DNA from: an uncultured Brachyspira sp.
Lineage (GTDB): Bacteria > Spirochaetota > Brachyspiria > Brachyspirales > Brachyspiraceae
NCBI RefSeq assembly: GCF_944390595.1
Contig: NZ_CALXRN010000142.1
Location: 1 to 45,461 of the forward strand
Direction: 5' to 3'
Length of the DNA stretch: 45,461 bases
Part shown: positions 34,973 through 44,994 of the stretch, piece by piece
Numbering within the stretch: the stretch's first letter is position 1
How the letters are laid out: each line of letters opens with the position of its first letter
Notes under the pieces: generated by a model
Seen by the model: the letters and a program-made list of their open reading frames with translations, nothing else
What the model was told of the DNA's origin: nothing
The model's database searches: none
Program-made: the position numbers and the translations under genes

Positions 34973-37921
34973 TTAGGCAGCTCCTGCATTATCCTTACCA
35001 TGACAATGTTTATATTTTTTACCGCTTCCGCAAGGACAAGGATCATTTCTTCCTATTTTCTGAGTCATTTTAACATTAGGCTGAGAAATTCTAGGTTTAT
35101 TTTCTGCATCATGATTATTTTCATTATTCATTGCACTTACACTGCCTTTTTCTTCAACCCCTCCGTCAAAAGCACTCTCTCTATTAATGCTGTCAAATGA
35201 GTTAGGAACTATTCTTACTCTCATTATCAAGTTTACAAGTTCATTATGTATTACATTCATAGTTGCCATGAACATTTTATAACCTTCAAGTTTATACTCT
35301 GTAAGAGGGTTTTTCTCAGCATATCCTCTAAGTCCTATACCTTCTCTTAAACTATCCATAGCAAATAAGTGATCCTTCCATCTGTTATCTATTATAGAAA
35401 GGAATATATTTTTCTCTACTTCTCTAAATATTTTTTCATCTATTTCAGATGCTTTTTTTCTATATGCTTCTAATAAAAGCTTTGTAAGATTCTTTATTGT
35501 ATTATCAACACCGCCTTCTACAGCTTTATTTGCGGCATCCTCATCTATACCTATTAAATAAATATTTAGCCATTTTGTAACTTCCAAAGCATCAACATGT
35601 TTTTTATTATCTGATATATCTTTGATAGTTTCTTCTGCAACTTCAGATATAATTTCTTCTACTCTAGGAGATATATCATCAGAGTAAAGTATATAATCTC
35701 TCTCACCATAAACGGCCATACGCTGCTGATTCATAACATCATCATACTCAAGCAAATGCTTTCTTATATCAAAGTTTCTTCCTTCAACTTTTCTCTGAGC
35801 ATTTTCTATTGATTTATTAAGCCATTTATGTCCTAGCTCTTCTTCTTCACCCATTCCCATAGCAAGCATCATTTTCGAAACTCTTTCACCGCCGAATAAA
35901 CGCATTAAATCATCTTCAAGAGACAAGAAAAATACGCTAAGTCCAGGGTCTCCCTGTCTTCCGCTTCTTCCTCTAAGCTGATTATCAATACGTCTTGCCT
36001 CATGCCTTTCACTTCCTATAACATGCAAACCGCCGGCAGCAATTACTTTTTCTTTATCTATTTTAGATTTTTCATTTATTTGAACTATTCTATCTATTTT
36101 TTCTATCATTTCATCAGCGTTATTCTGTTGAGCCAATTCTTTAGCTTCTTCTATTTTACCAGCAATAACATTTCTAACAAAAGCTTCTTTATAAAGGTCT
36201 ATTGATTTAACTTTTTTTGTTAATTCTTCTTTTTTATAAGGATCTCTCTCTTTAAAAGCCTTATCTTTCATAAGTACGAGTATCTGTTCTATTTCAGCAA
36301 CACCTTTAGCAACAGGGTTTCCTCCAAGTACAATATCCGTACCGCGTCCTGCCATGTTTGTAGCAAGCGTAACAGCTCCAGGTTCTCCTGCCTGTGCTAT
36401 TATTGCCGCCTCTCTTGAGTGGTTTTTAGCATTCAAAACTTCATGATTAATTTTATGTCTTTTGAATACCTTTGAAAGTTCTTCGTTCATTTCCACAGAT
36501 ACTGTACCTACAAGGGCAGGTTTTCCGGCATCCTGAAGTTCTTTAATATATTTAGCTAATGCTTCAAATTTAGCCTTTCTAGTTCTGTATATTCTGTCTG
36601 ATAAATCTTGTCTTGCTATAGGTCTGTTTGTAGGTATAACAGCAACATCCAATTTGTATATTTTATAGAATTCTTCAGCCTCTGTTTCAGCAGTACCTGT
36701 CATACCAGAAAGTTTAGGATACATTCTAAAATAGTTCTGGAATGTAATTGTAGCATAAGTTTGAGATTCATTTTGTATAGCAACTTTTTCTTTAGCTTCT
36801 ATAGCTTGGTGAAGTCCGTCGCTGTAGCGTCTTCCTTCAAGTACACGACCTGTAAATTCATCTACTATTAAAACTTCTCCGTCTGTAACCATATAATCAA
36901 CATCGCGTTTGAATACTTTATGTGCTTTTAATGCCTGATTAACATGGTGAACTATTGTACTGCTTTGAGCACCGTATAAGTTCTCAACATTAAGGAGTTT
37001 TTCTACTTTATGTACGCCTTCTTCTGTAAGATATACATTTTTATCTTTTTCATCAAGTACATAATCACCAGTACCTGCAACTTCACGCATTCTTTCATCT
37101 ACTTCTGCCTGTTTAAGCATAGGTATGATTCTGTCAATTTCATAATACATTTTTATATTTTTTTCTGCAGGTCCTGATATAATAAGAGGAGTTCTTGCTT
37201 CGTCTATCAAAATACTGTCAACCTCATCAACTATGGCAAAGTAGAATTTTCTCTGAACTTTGTCCTCTTTTCTAGTTACCATATTATCTCTTAAATAGTC
37301 AAAACCAAACTCATTATTAGTACCATAAATAACATCGCAATTATAAACCTCTCTTCTTTCTAATGAATGAGGTCTTGTATTATCAAGTATTCCGACACTT
37401 ATACCAAGCATAGAGTATATAGGAGTCATCCATTCAGCGTCCCTTTTAGCAAGGTAATCGTTTACTGTTACAACATGCACTCCTAAACCTGTTAAAGCAT
37501 TAAGATAAACTGCAAGTGTAGCAACAAGTGTTTTACCTTCGCCTGTTTTCATCTCAGCAATTCTTCCCTGATGAAGTACAGCTCCTCCCATAACCTGAAC
37601 ATCAAAATGTCTCATACCTGTAGTTCTTATACTAGCTTCACGCACAACTGCAAATGCTTCCGGAAGTATCGCATCCAATATATCCTGAAGTTTTTTCTTG
37701 TTTTCATCTTTACTTAAGTCTAATTCTTCTGTTTTACACCCTATATGCTTTTCTACTCTTTCTCTGAATTCTTTTGTTTTATTAGTTAATTCTTCATTGC
37801 TTAATTTTTTTATCTCTTCTTCAAATGATAATGTTTTCTCTGCTATAGGTTTTAATATTTTAGCGTCATTTTGTTCTTTAGAGCCGAATATTAATTTAAA
37901 TACTAAGTCCATTGCACTCAT
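34973..37921 (-). CDS. secA: Preprotein translocase ATPase SecA
   Basis: A 982-residue SecA, the motor that drives secretory proteins through SecYEG. Seen are the Walker A region [14 protein letters not shown], the DEAD-type [15 protein letters not shown], the helicase segments [16 protein letters not shown] and [17 protein letters not shown], the [13 protein letters not shown] motif, and the C-terminal zinc-binding [18 protein letters not shown], which binds SecB or ribosomes. Length is somewhat above the E. coli 901, largely from internal insertions around residues 540-620 and before the zinc tail. AAGGAG precedes the ATG by ten bases. It is transcribed alone. Many exported proteins in this window depend on it. 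Confidence 0.97.
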   Translation of the reverse strand: MSAMDLVFKLIFGSKEQNDAKILKPIAEKTLSFEEEIKKLSNEELTNKTKEFRERVEKHIGCKTEELDLSKDENKKKLQDILDAILPEAFAVVREASIRTTGMRHFDVQVMGGAVLHQGRIAEMKTGEGKTLVATLAVYLNALTGLGVHVVTVNDYLAKRDAEWMTPIYSMLGISVGILDNTRPHSLERREVYNCDVIYGTNNEFGFDYLRDNMVTRKEDKVQRKFYFAIVDEVDSILIDEARTPLIISGPAEKNIKMYYEIDRIIPMLKQAEVDERMREVAGTGDYVLDEKDKNVYLTEEGVHKVEKLLNVENLYGAQSSTIVHHVNQALKAHKVFKRDVDYMVTDGEVLIVDEFTGRVLEGRRYSDGLHQAIEAKEKVAIQNESQTYATITFQNYFRMYPKLSGMTGTAETEAEEFYKIYKLDVAVIPTNRPIARQDLSDRIYRTRKAKFEALAKYIKELQDAGKPALVGTVSVEMNEELSKVFKRHKINHEVLNAKNHSREAAIIAQAGEPGAVTLATNMAGRGTDIVLGGNPVAKGVAEIEQILVLMKDKAFKERDPYKKEELTKKVKSIDLYKEAFVRNVIAGKIEEAKELAQQNNADEMIEKIDRIVQINEKSKIDKEKVIAAGGLHVIGSERHEARRIDNQLRGRSGRQGDPGLSVFFLSLEDDLMRLFGGERVSKMMLAMGMGEEEELGHKWLNKSIENAQRKVEGRNFDIRKHLLEYDDVMNQQRMAVYGERDYILYSDDISPRVEEIISEVAEETIKDISDNKKHVDALEVTKWLNIYLIGIDEDAANKAVEGGVDNTIKNLTKLLLEAYRKKASEIDEKIFREVEKNIFLSIIDNRWKDHLFAMDSLREGIGLRGYAEKNPLTEYKLEGYKMFMATMNVIHNELVNLIMRVRIVPNSFDSINRESAFDGGVEEKGSVSAMNNENNHDAENKPRISQPNVKMTQKIGRNDPCPCGSGKKYKHCHGKDNAGAA

Positions 37922-38329
37922 TATTCATAAACTCCTTAAAATCATAAAGTAAAATAAGAATAATTTTTTAAAAATTCATTAAAATAAAAATATTGTATAT
38001 TAAAACTTAATAATAACATAAAATGTAAATATAATAAAGTAGCATATACTCTTTTTTATAAAATCATAAAATACTACAACAATAAAATAATTAAATATTA
38101 TATATATTATTTTATTGAATTTATAGTAATTTTACATATACCATATCAGCAGGATCATATATGTTAAATAATTGATAATAAAAAGATTGATTTATTAAAA
38201 ATAATGATATATATTATATAATCATAATTATTTTAGGGTTATTATATGCAATGATAATTTTCTTTTCCCAATTTGTTTAAATTTAACTCTAATTTTTTAT
38301 TCTAAATACATATTTTATAGAGGACAACA
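37922..38329. other. Divergent AT-rich spacer between secA and the EamA gene
   Basis: No gene is seen in 408 bases. It must hold two divergent promoters. A candidate for the plus-strand gene is TTGATT (38187-38192) with TATATT (38210-38215), 17 bases apart, about 115 bases before the ATG. No known riboswitch or clear hairpin was recognised. Confidence 0.4.
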
Positions 38330-39190
38330 ATGCTTCATGTTTTATTAGTTATAATAGGTTCTGTAGCATACGGTTTTTTACCTATTTTTGTTAAAAATAT
38401 TATACCATACAATTATTCTTCATTATCTATAGTTTTTTATAGATATTTAATAACAGCAATTTTTTTATTTTTTATAATAATCATAACAAAAAGAAGCTTT
38501 AAAATAACAAAAAGACAATTTGTAGAATTATTAATATTCAGTATAATAGGACTTGGACTTACATTTTTCTTTTTATCGCAGGCATTATTGTATATATCGG
38601 CAGGACTTACAAATATGATACATTTCGGATATCCTGTAGTTGTTTTACTTATAATGATATTTATGTATAAAGAAAAAATTAATATATTAAAAGTACTTTC
38701 AATGATTTTTGCCATTGCAGGTATAGTTCTTCTTACTCAAATAGTTGAAGTAGGATCATTCTTAGGTGTAATATATGCTTTAATAACAACAATCACTTAT
38801 GGTGTATATATTGTAGCTAATAAAAAATGCAGCTTTTCTAATTTAGATACTTTAGTTTCACTTTTTTATATGTCATTAATGGTTTCAGTAATATTTTTTA
38901 TAGCAGGAATATTCACTAATAGCTTGCAGCCTTTAAATAATCTTTATGTTTTTTATAATTTTGCTTTAATATCTCTAATATGTACAATATTTTCACTTGG
39001 ACTATTACTTTATGGTGTAAAAAAATTAGGTTCTTCGCTTGCATCCATACTTAATATGTTTGAACCGACTACTACAGTTATAGCATCTATATTTATATAT
39101 AAAGAACCATTAACTATAAATATTGCTATTGGATCTGTTTTGATAATATTATCTACTATAATAATGGTTATAGGAAGTAAAAAAGCATAG
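38330..39190 (+). CDS. EamA-family (DMT superfamily) transporter
   Basis: A 286-residue inner-membrane protein with about ten hydrophobic helices in two halves, each ending with the EamA pattern. The first half has a GSVAYGFLPIFVKNI start; the second has FLGVIYALITTITYGVYIVAN and SSLASILNMFEPTTTVIASI near the end of the fold. Members export or import amino acids, metabolites or drugs. The substrate is unknown. GAGGAC is upstream of the ATG. It is a single gene. Confidence 0.9.
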   Translation: MLHVLLVIIGSVAYGFLPIFVKNIIPYNYSSLSIVFYRYLITAIFLFFIIIITKRSFKITKRQFVELLIFSIIGLGLTFFFLSQALLYISAGLTNMIHFGYPVVVLLIMIFMYKEKINILKVLSMIFAIAGIVLLTQIVEVGSFLGVIYALITTITYGVYIVANKKCSFSNLDTLVSLFYMSLMVSVIFFIAGIFTNSLQPLNNLYVFYNFALISLICTIFSLGLLLYGVKKLGSSLASILNMFEPTTTVIASIFIYKEPLTINIAIGSVLIILSTIIMVIGSKKA

Positions 39191-39321
39191 TTTATTTATT
39201 TTATATATATTATTAGAAAATATTAATTAATGTAGTATTTGTTTATTTATTGACTACATTATATAAAATACTTAGAGGTAAAAATTTTGTACAAATAAAT
39301 AACAAAAATATATATATTCTA

Positions 39322-39349
39322 TTGACAATTTTATTTTAAATGTTAGAAT
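39322..39349 (+). promoter_or_regulatory. Promoter of the FeoA-FeoB gene
   Basis: A perfect TTGACA at 39322-39327 and TAGAAT at 39344-39349 are 16 bases apart, about 55 bases before the ATG at 39405. I see no clear Fur-type or other operator. Confidence 0.6.
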
Positions 39350-39404
39350 ATACAAACACTTTATAAATATATTATAATTTTCCAAATACTTAAGGAGAAA
39401 ATTT

Positions 39405-41894
39405 ATGAAATTAACCGACTTGAATATAGAGGAAGGTTTCGTAGTAGATAAAGTCGCTACTGACGGTGAAATTAGACAGAGAATTATAGAAATGGGATTT
39501 ACTCCAGGTGCTAAAGGATGGATTGTAAGAAAAGCTCCTCTTGGAGATCCGATACAAGTTCATATAATGGATTATGAAATTTCTTTAAGAAAGTCTGAAG
39601 CTAATGGCATAGAAGTTGCAAAATCAGATGTTGAAATAAAAAAAGAAAGAGTATTAAAACATAATGATCATAAAGAAATAAAAGAGGATGAAAATTCTCT
39701 TGTAGAAAATAAAAATGATATAGCCAAAAAGATAAAGGTTCCTTCTAATAATACTAAATTAAAAGTAGCAATAGCAGGTAATCCTAACTCAGGAAAAACG
39801 ACAATATTCAATGCTTTAACTGGTGCTAATTATAAAGTTGCTAACTATCCTGGAGTAACAGTAGAAAAAAGACAAGCTAATATGCTGTACAATGGATACA
39901 CCTATGACTTAATAGATTTACCGGGTGTTTATAGTTTAAGTGCATATTCTCAGGATGAGGTTGTAGCATGCGATGTTCTTCTTAATGAAAAGCCTGATTT
40001 TATAATAAATGTTATAGACTCTACAAATTTAGAAAGAAATCTTTATCTTACATTACAGCTCGTAGAATTAGGAATTCCTATAGTATGCGTTCTTAATATG
40101 TATGAACATGCTGAAAAAAACGGAGTTAGAATTGATGAGAAAAATTTAACAGAGCTTTTCAAATTTCCTGTAATGAAAGTACATGGAAATAAATATGAAA
40201 GCGTTGTAATGATTTTAGAAAAAATAGAAGATATGTATAAATCCGGAAATAAATTAAATCAGGATTCTGCTATAAGGTACGGAGAAGAGGTAGAAAAATC
40301 TATAAAAACTATTACAGACAAAATGCAGGGAGATATAAGCGAACTTCATAAGAGATGGCTTGCTATTAAAACTTTAGAAAAAGATGAAAGAGCAATACAT
40401 TCTATTAGAAGAGAATGCAATAACGGCGGAGATGTAATAGAAACTTTAAATAAGGAAATAATAAAATTAGAAAATTCAATGAATGCCAAAACAGATTCCA
40501 TAATGGCTGATAAAAGATATTCATATATAAGAGGAGCATTACAGGAGGCTGTTCAAAAGGATAATATACAGGCATTCAATTTTACTGAAGCTGCCGATGT
40601 AATATTCTTAAATAAATGGCTTGGACTTCCAATATTTTTGGTTGTGCTATGGCTTATATTTAAGATAACATTTACAGTAGGAGCATATCCTCAAGGATGG
40701 CTTGAAACAGGCATAGGGGCATTATCTGGTTTTGTAGGCAGTTTACTTCCTGAAGGCAGTTTGATACAGTCTGTTATTGTTGATGGTGTTATAGGAGGAG
40801 TTGGTGCTGTATTATCATTCTTACCGCTTGTATTAATATTGTTTACAGGAATTTCATTCTTAGAAGACTGCGGATATATGGCAAGAGCTGCTTTCTTAAT
40901 GGACAAAATAATGCATAAATTAGGTTTGCATGGTCAGTCATTCATACCTCTTTTCTTAGGTTTCGGATGTACAATTCCTGCAGTTATGGCTGCAAGAACA
41001 TTAAGAAGCAAGAAAGACAGAGTTGTTACAGTTTTAATAACTACATTTATGAGCTGCGGTGCCAGACTTCCTGTTTATATATTGTTTATAGGTGCTTTTT
41101 TTGCTCCAAAAATGGCTGCTTCTGTAATGTTTAGCATATACATGATTGGTGTTTTAATGGCATTTTTAATAGCATTCATATTTAGAAAAGCATTCTTCAA
41201 AGGAGAGGAAACTCCTTTTGTAATGGAGCTGCCTCCTTACAGAATACCTAGGGCAAAAACAGTATTAAGACACATGTTTGACAGAGGCTGGATGTACATT
41301 AAAAAAGCCGGTACTTATGTATTTGCTGCTTCTGTTATAATTTGGGCATTAATGACATTCCCTCAGTATACACCTACTGAAGAAGATAATACAAGACTTA
41401 TGCAGGAAGCTAAATCATTGGCTGTTAGTCAGGGATTAGATGCTAATAATGAAGAAGTTATAACTGCTGAATATGACAGATTAGTTGCTTCTGAAGGTTT
41501 GAGAAATAGTTATGCTGGTAAAATAGGTGCATTTATAGAACCTGTATTAAAGCCTTTAGGTTTTGATTGGAGAATAGGTATTGGACTTGTTGCAGGAGGT
41601 GCTGCTAAAGAAGTATTTGTTTCTACTATAGCACAGATTAAATCTATAGAAGATGGTGATGAAGCTGTACTAACAGAATCATTACAAAATGATCCTGTAT
41701 TTAATCCTGTAGTAGCTTATACATTGCTATTATTTGTACTTCTATACTTCCCATGTTTTGCCGCTGTGGGAGTTATAGGTTCTGAGATTGGTAAGCAATG
41801 GATACCTTTCTTAATGATATATACATTGGCTGTTGCTTGGATAGTTAGTTTCGTATTCTATCAAGTGGCAGGAAGAATAGCAGGCATAATATAA
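39405..41894 (+). CDS. feoB: FeoA-FeoB fusion: ferrous iron transport protein
   Basis: An 829-residue protein that joins FeoA to FeoB. Residues 1-72 are an SH3-like FeoA domain (GEIRQRIIEMGFTPGAKGWI). After a charged linker, the GTPase domain has G1 GNPNSGKT at 125-132 and G3 DLPG at 171-174. G4 is NMYE at 231-234, where FeoB normally has N-x-x-D, so the base-specific Asp is Glu. From about residue 400 come the Gate helices with GYMARAAFLMDKIMHKLGLH, GFGCTIPAVMAARTL and SCGARLPVY, the conserved Cys regions. It imports Fe2+ through the inner membrane, the form available to an anaerobe. AAGGAGA precedes the ATG; a terminator follows. Confidence 0.95.
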   Translation: MKLTDLNIEEGFVVDKVATDGEIRQRIIEMGFTPGAKGWIVRKAPLGDPIQVHIMDYEISLRKSEANGIEVAKSDVEIKKERVLKHNDHKEIKEDENSLVENKNDIAKKIKVPSNNTKLKVAIAGNPNSGKTTIFNALTGANYKVANYPGVTVEKRQANMLYNGYTYDLIDLPGVYSLSAYSQDEVVACDVLLNEKPDFIINVIDSTNLERNLYLTLQLVELGIPIVCVLNMYEHAEKNGVRIDEKNLTELFKFPVMKVHGNKYESVVMILEKIEDMYKSGNKLNQDSAIRYGEEVEKSIKTITDKMQGDISELHKRWLAIKTLEKDERAIHSIRRECNNGGDVIETLNKEIIKLENSMNAKTDSIMADKRYSYIRGALQEAVQKDNIQAFNFTEAADVIFLNKWLGLPIFLVVLWLIFKITFTVGAYPQGWLETGIGALSGFVGSLLPEGSLIQSVIVDGVIGGVGAVLSFLPLVLILFTGISFLEDCGYMARAAFLMDKIMHKLGLHGQSFIPLFLGFGCTIPAVMAARTLRSKKDRVVTVLITTFMSCGARLPVYILFIGAFFAPKMAASVMFSIYMIGVLMAFLIAFIFRKAFFKGEETPFVMELPPYRIPRAKTVLRHMFDRGWMYIKKAGTYVFAASVIIWALMTFPQYTPTEEDNTRLMQEAKSLAVSQGLDANNEEVITAEYDRLVASEGLRNSYAGKIGAFIEPVLKPLGFDWRIGIGLVAGGAAKEVFVSTIAQIKSIEDGDEAVLTESLQNDPVFNPVVAYTLLLFVLLYFPCFAAVGVIGSEIGKQWIPFLMIYTLAVAWIVSFVFYQVAGRIAGII

Positions 41895-41931
41895 ATTTGC
41901 ATCCATAAGATAGTTTTTTAATATAGTGTTT

Positions 41932-41972
41932 CACTCAAGGCTTTATTTCAATATAAAGTCTTGGGTGTTTTT
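41932..41972 (+). terminator. Rho-independent terminator of feoB
   Basis: A 15-base stem (41932-41946 with 41953-41967) with two G-U wobbles and a 6-base loop, followed by five T. It lies 38 bases after the feoB stop. Confidence 0.8.
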
Positions 41973-42225
41973 ATATACTATATCCCTAATCCGCACGCTT
42001 AATGCATTAATAATATACACAAAGTCAATAACATAATTTAAATTAATTATCAAAATAAACTAAACGTGCGTTAAATAGATTTTTTATTTAATAAACACTT
42101 GGGCGGGTATGCTTTTTCTTTATAAGCAGTAAATATAAATAAAATGCTTATTTAAAAAATAAAATTTCTAATTTTAAAGGGCGGGGTATGTAATTTAATA
42201 ATGGGCATATCAATAATAAAAAATT
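41973..42225. other. Spacer with repeated GGGCGGG-type motifs
   Basis: Together with the feoB terminator this makes 331 bases without a gene. The sequence holds GGGCGGGTATG at 42101-42111 and GGGCGGGGTATG at 42179-42190, nearly the same G-rich word twice in an AT-rich background. CGCACG at about 41991-41996 and ACGTGCG at about 42064-42070 form a partial inverted pair. No ORF is credible. This looks like an interspersed intergenic repeat. Confidence 0.4.
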
Positions 42226-42975
42226 TTAAATATTTAATTTCCAACCTTCATCATTATGATATATCATTAATTTAGTCATGCCTCCATCAACAATAATGTT
42301 TTCTCCATTTATAAAATCATTATTGCAAAGAAACCAAGCTGTACTTGCTATATCATAAGTATTCCCTACTTTAGCACTTGGATGCTGAAGTACATCTTCA
42401 TTGCTAAACTCTTCATTATCAAAAGTATTTATCCATCCGGGACTAATTGAATTCACACGCACTTTATGAGATAAACTTATAGCCATAGCATGAGTTAAAG
42501 CTATTATACCTCCTTTAGCAGCACTGTAGCTTTCGCTGTCTTTTTGCGACATAAAAGCTCTTGTTGAAGCAATATTTATAATACATGCATTATCATTAAA
42601 ATAATTCATTAGATTCTTTGTAATCTCATAAGGAGCAGCAACTCCTATTTTAAAAATTTCCAAAAAATCATCATAACTGCAATTACTTAAAAGCCCTTTG
42701 TTGGAATAGCATGCATTATTTATTAAATAGTCAACTTTTCCATATTTTTCTATTATTTTATCTGTAAATAATTTTATAGATCTTTCATTATCAATAGTAT
42801 CATTTATGAATATGCATTCTCTATTCATTGACTTTATTTTCTCAAATACTTTTAAACCATTTTCATTATCTTTGTCTATAAATGCTATATCGCAATTATT
42901 TTTAGCAAATAAAAATGCTATTTCTTTACCTATGCCGTTTGAAGCACCTGTTATAACGCAAACTTTATTTTTCAT
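42226..42975 (-). CDS. Short-chain dehydrogenase/reductase
   Basis: A 249-residue classical SDR. The nucleotide-binding TGASNGIG is at about 9-16, NNACYS near 86-91 (usually NNAG), the catalytic YSAAKGG near 150 with the upstream Ser, and ISPGWINT near 182. It carries out an NAD(P)-dependent oxidation or reduction of an alcohol or ketone; the substrate is unknown. The start is set at the ATG at 42973-42975, nine bases after GGAG. A TTG five codons upstream overlaps that site and is rejected. It is a single gene divergent from the ankyrin lipoprotein. Confidence 0.9.
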   Translation of the reverse strand: MKNKVCVITGASNGIGKEIAFLFAKNNCDIAFIDKDNENGLKVFEKIKSMNRECIFINDTIDNERSIKLFTDKIIEKYGKVDYLINNACYSNKGLLSNCSYDDFLEIFKIGVAAPYEITKNLMNYFNDNACIINIASTRAFMSQKDSESYSAAKGGIIALTHAMAISLSHKVRVNSISPGWINTFDNEEFSNEDVLQHPSAKVGNTYDIASTAWFLCNNDFINGENIIVDGGMTKLMIYHNDEGWKLNI

Positions 42976-43036
42976 AATATATAACTCCAATTAGAATATT
43001 ATACAGAAATGAAAATAAAAATCTAGTTACTATAAA

Positions 43037-43065
43037 TTGACAAAATAAAAATTTTTTTATATACT
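43037..43065 (+). promoter_or_regulatory. Promoter of the first ankyrin lipoprotein gene
   Basis: A perfect TTGACA at 43037-43042 and TATACT at 43060-43065 are 17 bases apart, about 34 bases before the ATG at 43100. Confidence 0.65.
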
Positions 43066-43099
43066 CAAATAATTATTTAATATTAGTTTGGAGCATATT

Positions 43100-44254
43100 A
43101 TGAGAAAATTTATTATCGCAGCTTTAATATTAATTAGTGTAATAAGCTGTAATTCTAAAAAAACTGATAATGCAGAAGTAACTGCAAATACTAATGCCGT
43201 TAATACAAATAATGCAAAAAACAATACTAAATTAACTTCTGTAATTAATACCAATACACTAGAAATTAATACTAAAGAGTATGAAGGATATGCCACTAAT
43301 ATTTATTATAATGCTTCATCAGCTGAAGAATATGCACAAGCTATTGCAGATTTTAATCTTATAAAAGATAAAGCCTCTTTAGATGAATGGCAGTCTAAAT
43401 ATACAGATGAAACACCTATAATGTTTGCTATTAATTATTATCCTACAGAAGAAAAAGCTATTGAAATTATTAATTATGGTGCTGATGTTAATGAAAGAAC
43501 AGCAGATTTTGTAAAAATGACTCCTTTAATGTCTGCATCTAGGAGTGGATATTTAAAACTTTTAAAAGAGCTTATAAAAAATAATGCTGATGTTAATGCT
43601 AAAGATTATGACGGACTTGATGCTTTATTACATGCTATTGACTGTGCCACTGATGATAATGAAGTTAGTATTTTAATATTTAAAGAATTAATTAATGCTG
43701 GTGCTGAAGTTAATAATATTTATATAGGAGATGAAGGAGAAGACTTTTCTATATTAGATATTTTGATGAATTCAAATAATATTATGGACAGTAAACTTAA
43801 TTTTGAGATATTTAAATTGCTTACGGAAAATGGAGCTGATATAAAAAGAGTCAATGAAAACGGAACACCAGTAATTGCAAATGTTATTAGAAAAACGTAT
43901 CGTATTGATATTGTAAAATATTTAGTTTCAAAGGGTATTGATCCTAAAATGAAATATACTGAAAATGGCATTTCATATTCTTTATTATCTGATACTGTTT
44001 ATGATGAAAGTACAGAAATAGCTAAATATTTGATAGAACAAGGGGCAGATGTTAATGTACCAGCATATTCTAAAGAAAGAAGTTTAATGATTGAAGCTAT
44101 AGACAATGATATATCAGTAGAAAATACAGAATTAGTAAAACTTCTTATAGAAAACGGGGCTGATACTTCTGCAGTTAATGAAGAAGGTAAAACCGTATTT
44201 GATATAGCTAGAGAAAAAGGCTATGATGATATATTAGCTTTAGAAAATAAATAA
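43100..44254 (+). CDS. Ankyrin-repeat lipoprotein, copy 1
   Basis: A 384-residue protein. The lipoprotein signal ends LISVISCNSKK, so the mature protein is lipid-anchored at the Cys. A Thr/Asn-rich linker (about 20-60) follows, and then ankyrin repeats: TPLMSASRSGYLKLLKELIK, DGLDALLHAIDCAT, then a less regular middle and a C-terminal set ending NTELVKLLIENGADTSAVNE. Ankyrin repeats bind proteins. The start is the ATG at 43100, nine bases after TTGGAG; a TTG in frame four codons upstream is part of that site. The gene has its own promoter and a partial paralogue at 45025. Confidence 0.85.
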   Translation: MRKFIIAALILISVISCNSKKTDNAEVTANTNAVNTNNAKNNTKLTSVINTNTLEINTKEYEGYATNIYYNASSAEEYAQAIADFNLIKDKASLDEWQSKYTDETPIMFAINYYPTEEKAIEIINYGADVNERTADFVKMTPLMSASRSGYLKLLKELIKNNADVNAKDYDGLDALLHAIDCATDDNEVSILIFKELINAGAEVNNIYIGDEGEDFSILDILMNSNNIMDSKLNFEIFKLLTENGADIKRVNENGTPVIANVIRKTYRIDIVKYLVSKGIDPKMKYTENGISYSLLSDTVYDESTEIAKYLIEQGADVNVPAYSKERSLMIEAIDNDISVENTELVKLLIENGADTSAVNEEGKTVFDIAREKGYDDILALENK

Positions 44255-44273
44255 AAAAGTTAGAAAAATCCTA

Positions 44274-44312
44274 CTCGATAATTCGCCTAAGGCGGATAAA
44301 GTCATTATCGAG
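44274..44312. terminator. Hairpin after ankyrin gene 1
   Basis: CTCGATAAT (44274-44282) pairs with ATTATCGAG (44304-44312), enclosing CGCC (44284-44287) and GGCG (44291-44294). T residues follow at about 44325-44329. It starts 20 bases after the ankyrin stop and overlaps the first 48-base repeat. It may be the gene's terminator. Confidence 0.5.
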
Positions 44313-44349
44313 GGGCTTATAGGCTTTTTCGAGCATAACAACAATAAAT
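44302..44349. repeat. 48-base direct repeat, copy 1
   Basis: Identical over 48 bases to 44764-44811. The core begins TCATTATCGAGGGGC, ends with CATAACAACAATAAAT, and includes a T5 run. Its start forms the 3' arm of the hairpin after the first ankyrin gene. Confidence 0.9.
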
Positions 44350-44422
44350 GGCAGATTTAATTGTCAGATGTTTTTTTATTAACAGCAATAATAAACTTGT
44401 TTCAAAAGTACTTGACATGTAA

Positions 44423-44727
44423 TGAAAATTTTTAAGTTTATCAAAAACACCATTTAAAATTTAGGTTATTTGTGGTGGCTAGCCCCCACACCCCACTTCT
44501 TTTGTTGCCACAGGCGAAGCCCGCCTACGGCAAGAAGCAAAAAGGCTACATTTTGGCTTTAATTTAATAAACTATATTACATATAAGAAAATTTTAGTAT
44601 GATTTAGTACTAATTTTTTACACTTGCACTTTTGCCGCAGGCGTACTTCGTATGGTTCTTGACAAAGTCCGCCTGTGGCGTGCGGCGGGAAAAAGAACCA
44701 AAAAATTGACAAACTTAAAAATTTTTA
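44423..44727. mobile_element. Foldback (MITE-like) element with inverted ends
   Basis: The ends 44423-44443 and 44707-44727 are inverse complements at 19 of 21 positions. Inside are nested inverted pairs: GCCACAGGCG at 44507-44516 with its exact complement at 44670-44679, TGGTTCTT at 44653-44660 with AAGAACCA at 44693-44700, and GCCGCAGGCG at 44634-44643, which differs from 44507-44516 by one base. The middle is GC-richer than the flanks. No transposase frame is present. It may be a non-autonomous mobile element or a large structured RNA. Confidence 0.5.
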
Positions 44728-44763
44728 GTATATAAATAAAAAGGCACCTCTATAATTCCAAAT

Positions 44764-44811
44764 TCATTATCGAGGGGCTTATAGGCTTTTTCGAGCATAA
44801 CAACAATAAAT
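44764..44811. repeat. 48-base direct repeat, copy 2
   Basis: Identical to 44302-44349, in the same orientation, 462 bases further on. This copy lacks the hairpin arm that precedes copy 1. The bases just outside the repeat differ, so its limits are sharp. Confidence 0.9.
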
Positions 44812-44823
44812 AAAAAATTGAGC

Positions 44824-44847
44824 AGCTGATAACTTTAGTTGTCAGCT
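44824..44847. other. Hairpin in the ankyrin spacer
   Basis: AGCTGATAACT (44824-44834) pairs with AGTTGTCAGCT (44837-44847) with one G-U wobble. The 2-base gap means the inner pairs must open. No T run follows, so it is not a typical terminator. Confidence 0.35.
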
Positions 44848-44965
44848 ATATTAAAAATAAAAAATCGAGCGTCTATCAGATAAAAGCTGATAGAGATTTT
44901 AAAGCGAGATTTTTTATATATAATAATAAGTTTATCGCTAGCAGCAATAAGAAATTAATGTTTTC

Positions 44966-44994
44966 TTTACTTTTATATTTACTTATGATATTAT
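44966..44994 (+). promoter_or_regulatory. Candidate promoter of the second ankyrin gene
   Basis: TTTACT at 44966-44971 and TATTAT at 44989-44994 are 17 bases apart, about 30 bases before the ATG at 45025. The -35 box is weaker than that of the first ankyrin gene. Confidence 0.4.

Noticed and set aside
35000-37952. Short plus-strand open frames inside secA
   Set aside because: They lie within the conserved secA coding region and have no family resemblance or ribosome binding site.
44302-44811. 48-base repeats as target-site duplications of the foldback element
   Set aside because: They do not touch the element (73 and 36 bases away) and are far longer than usual target duplications.
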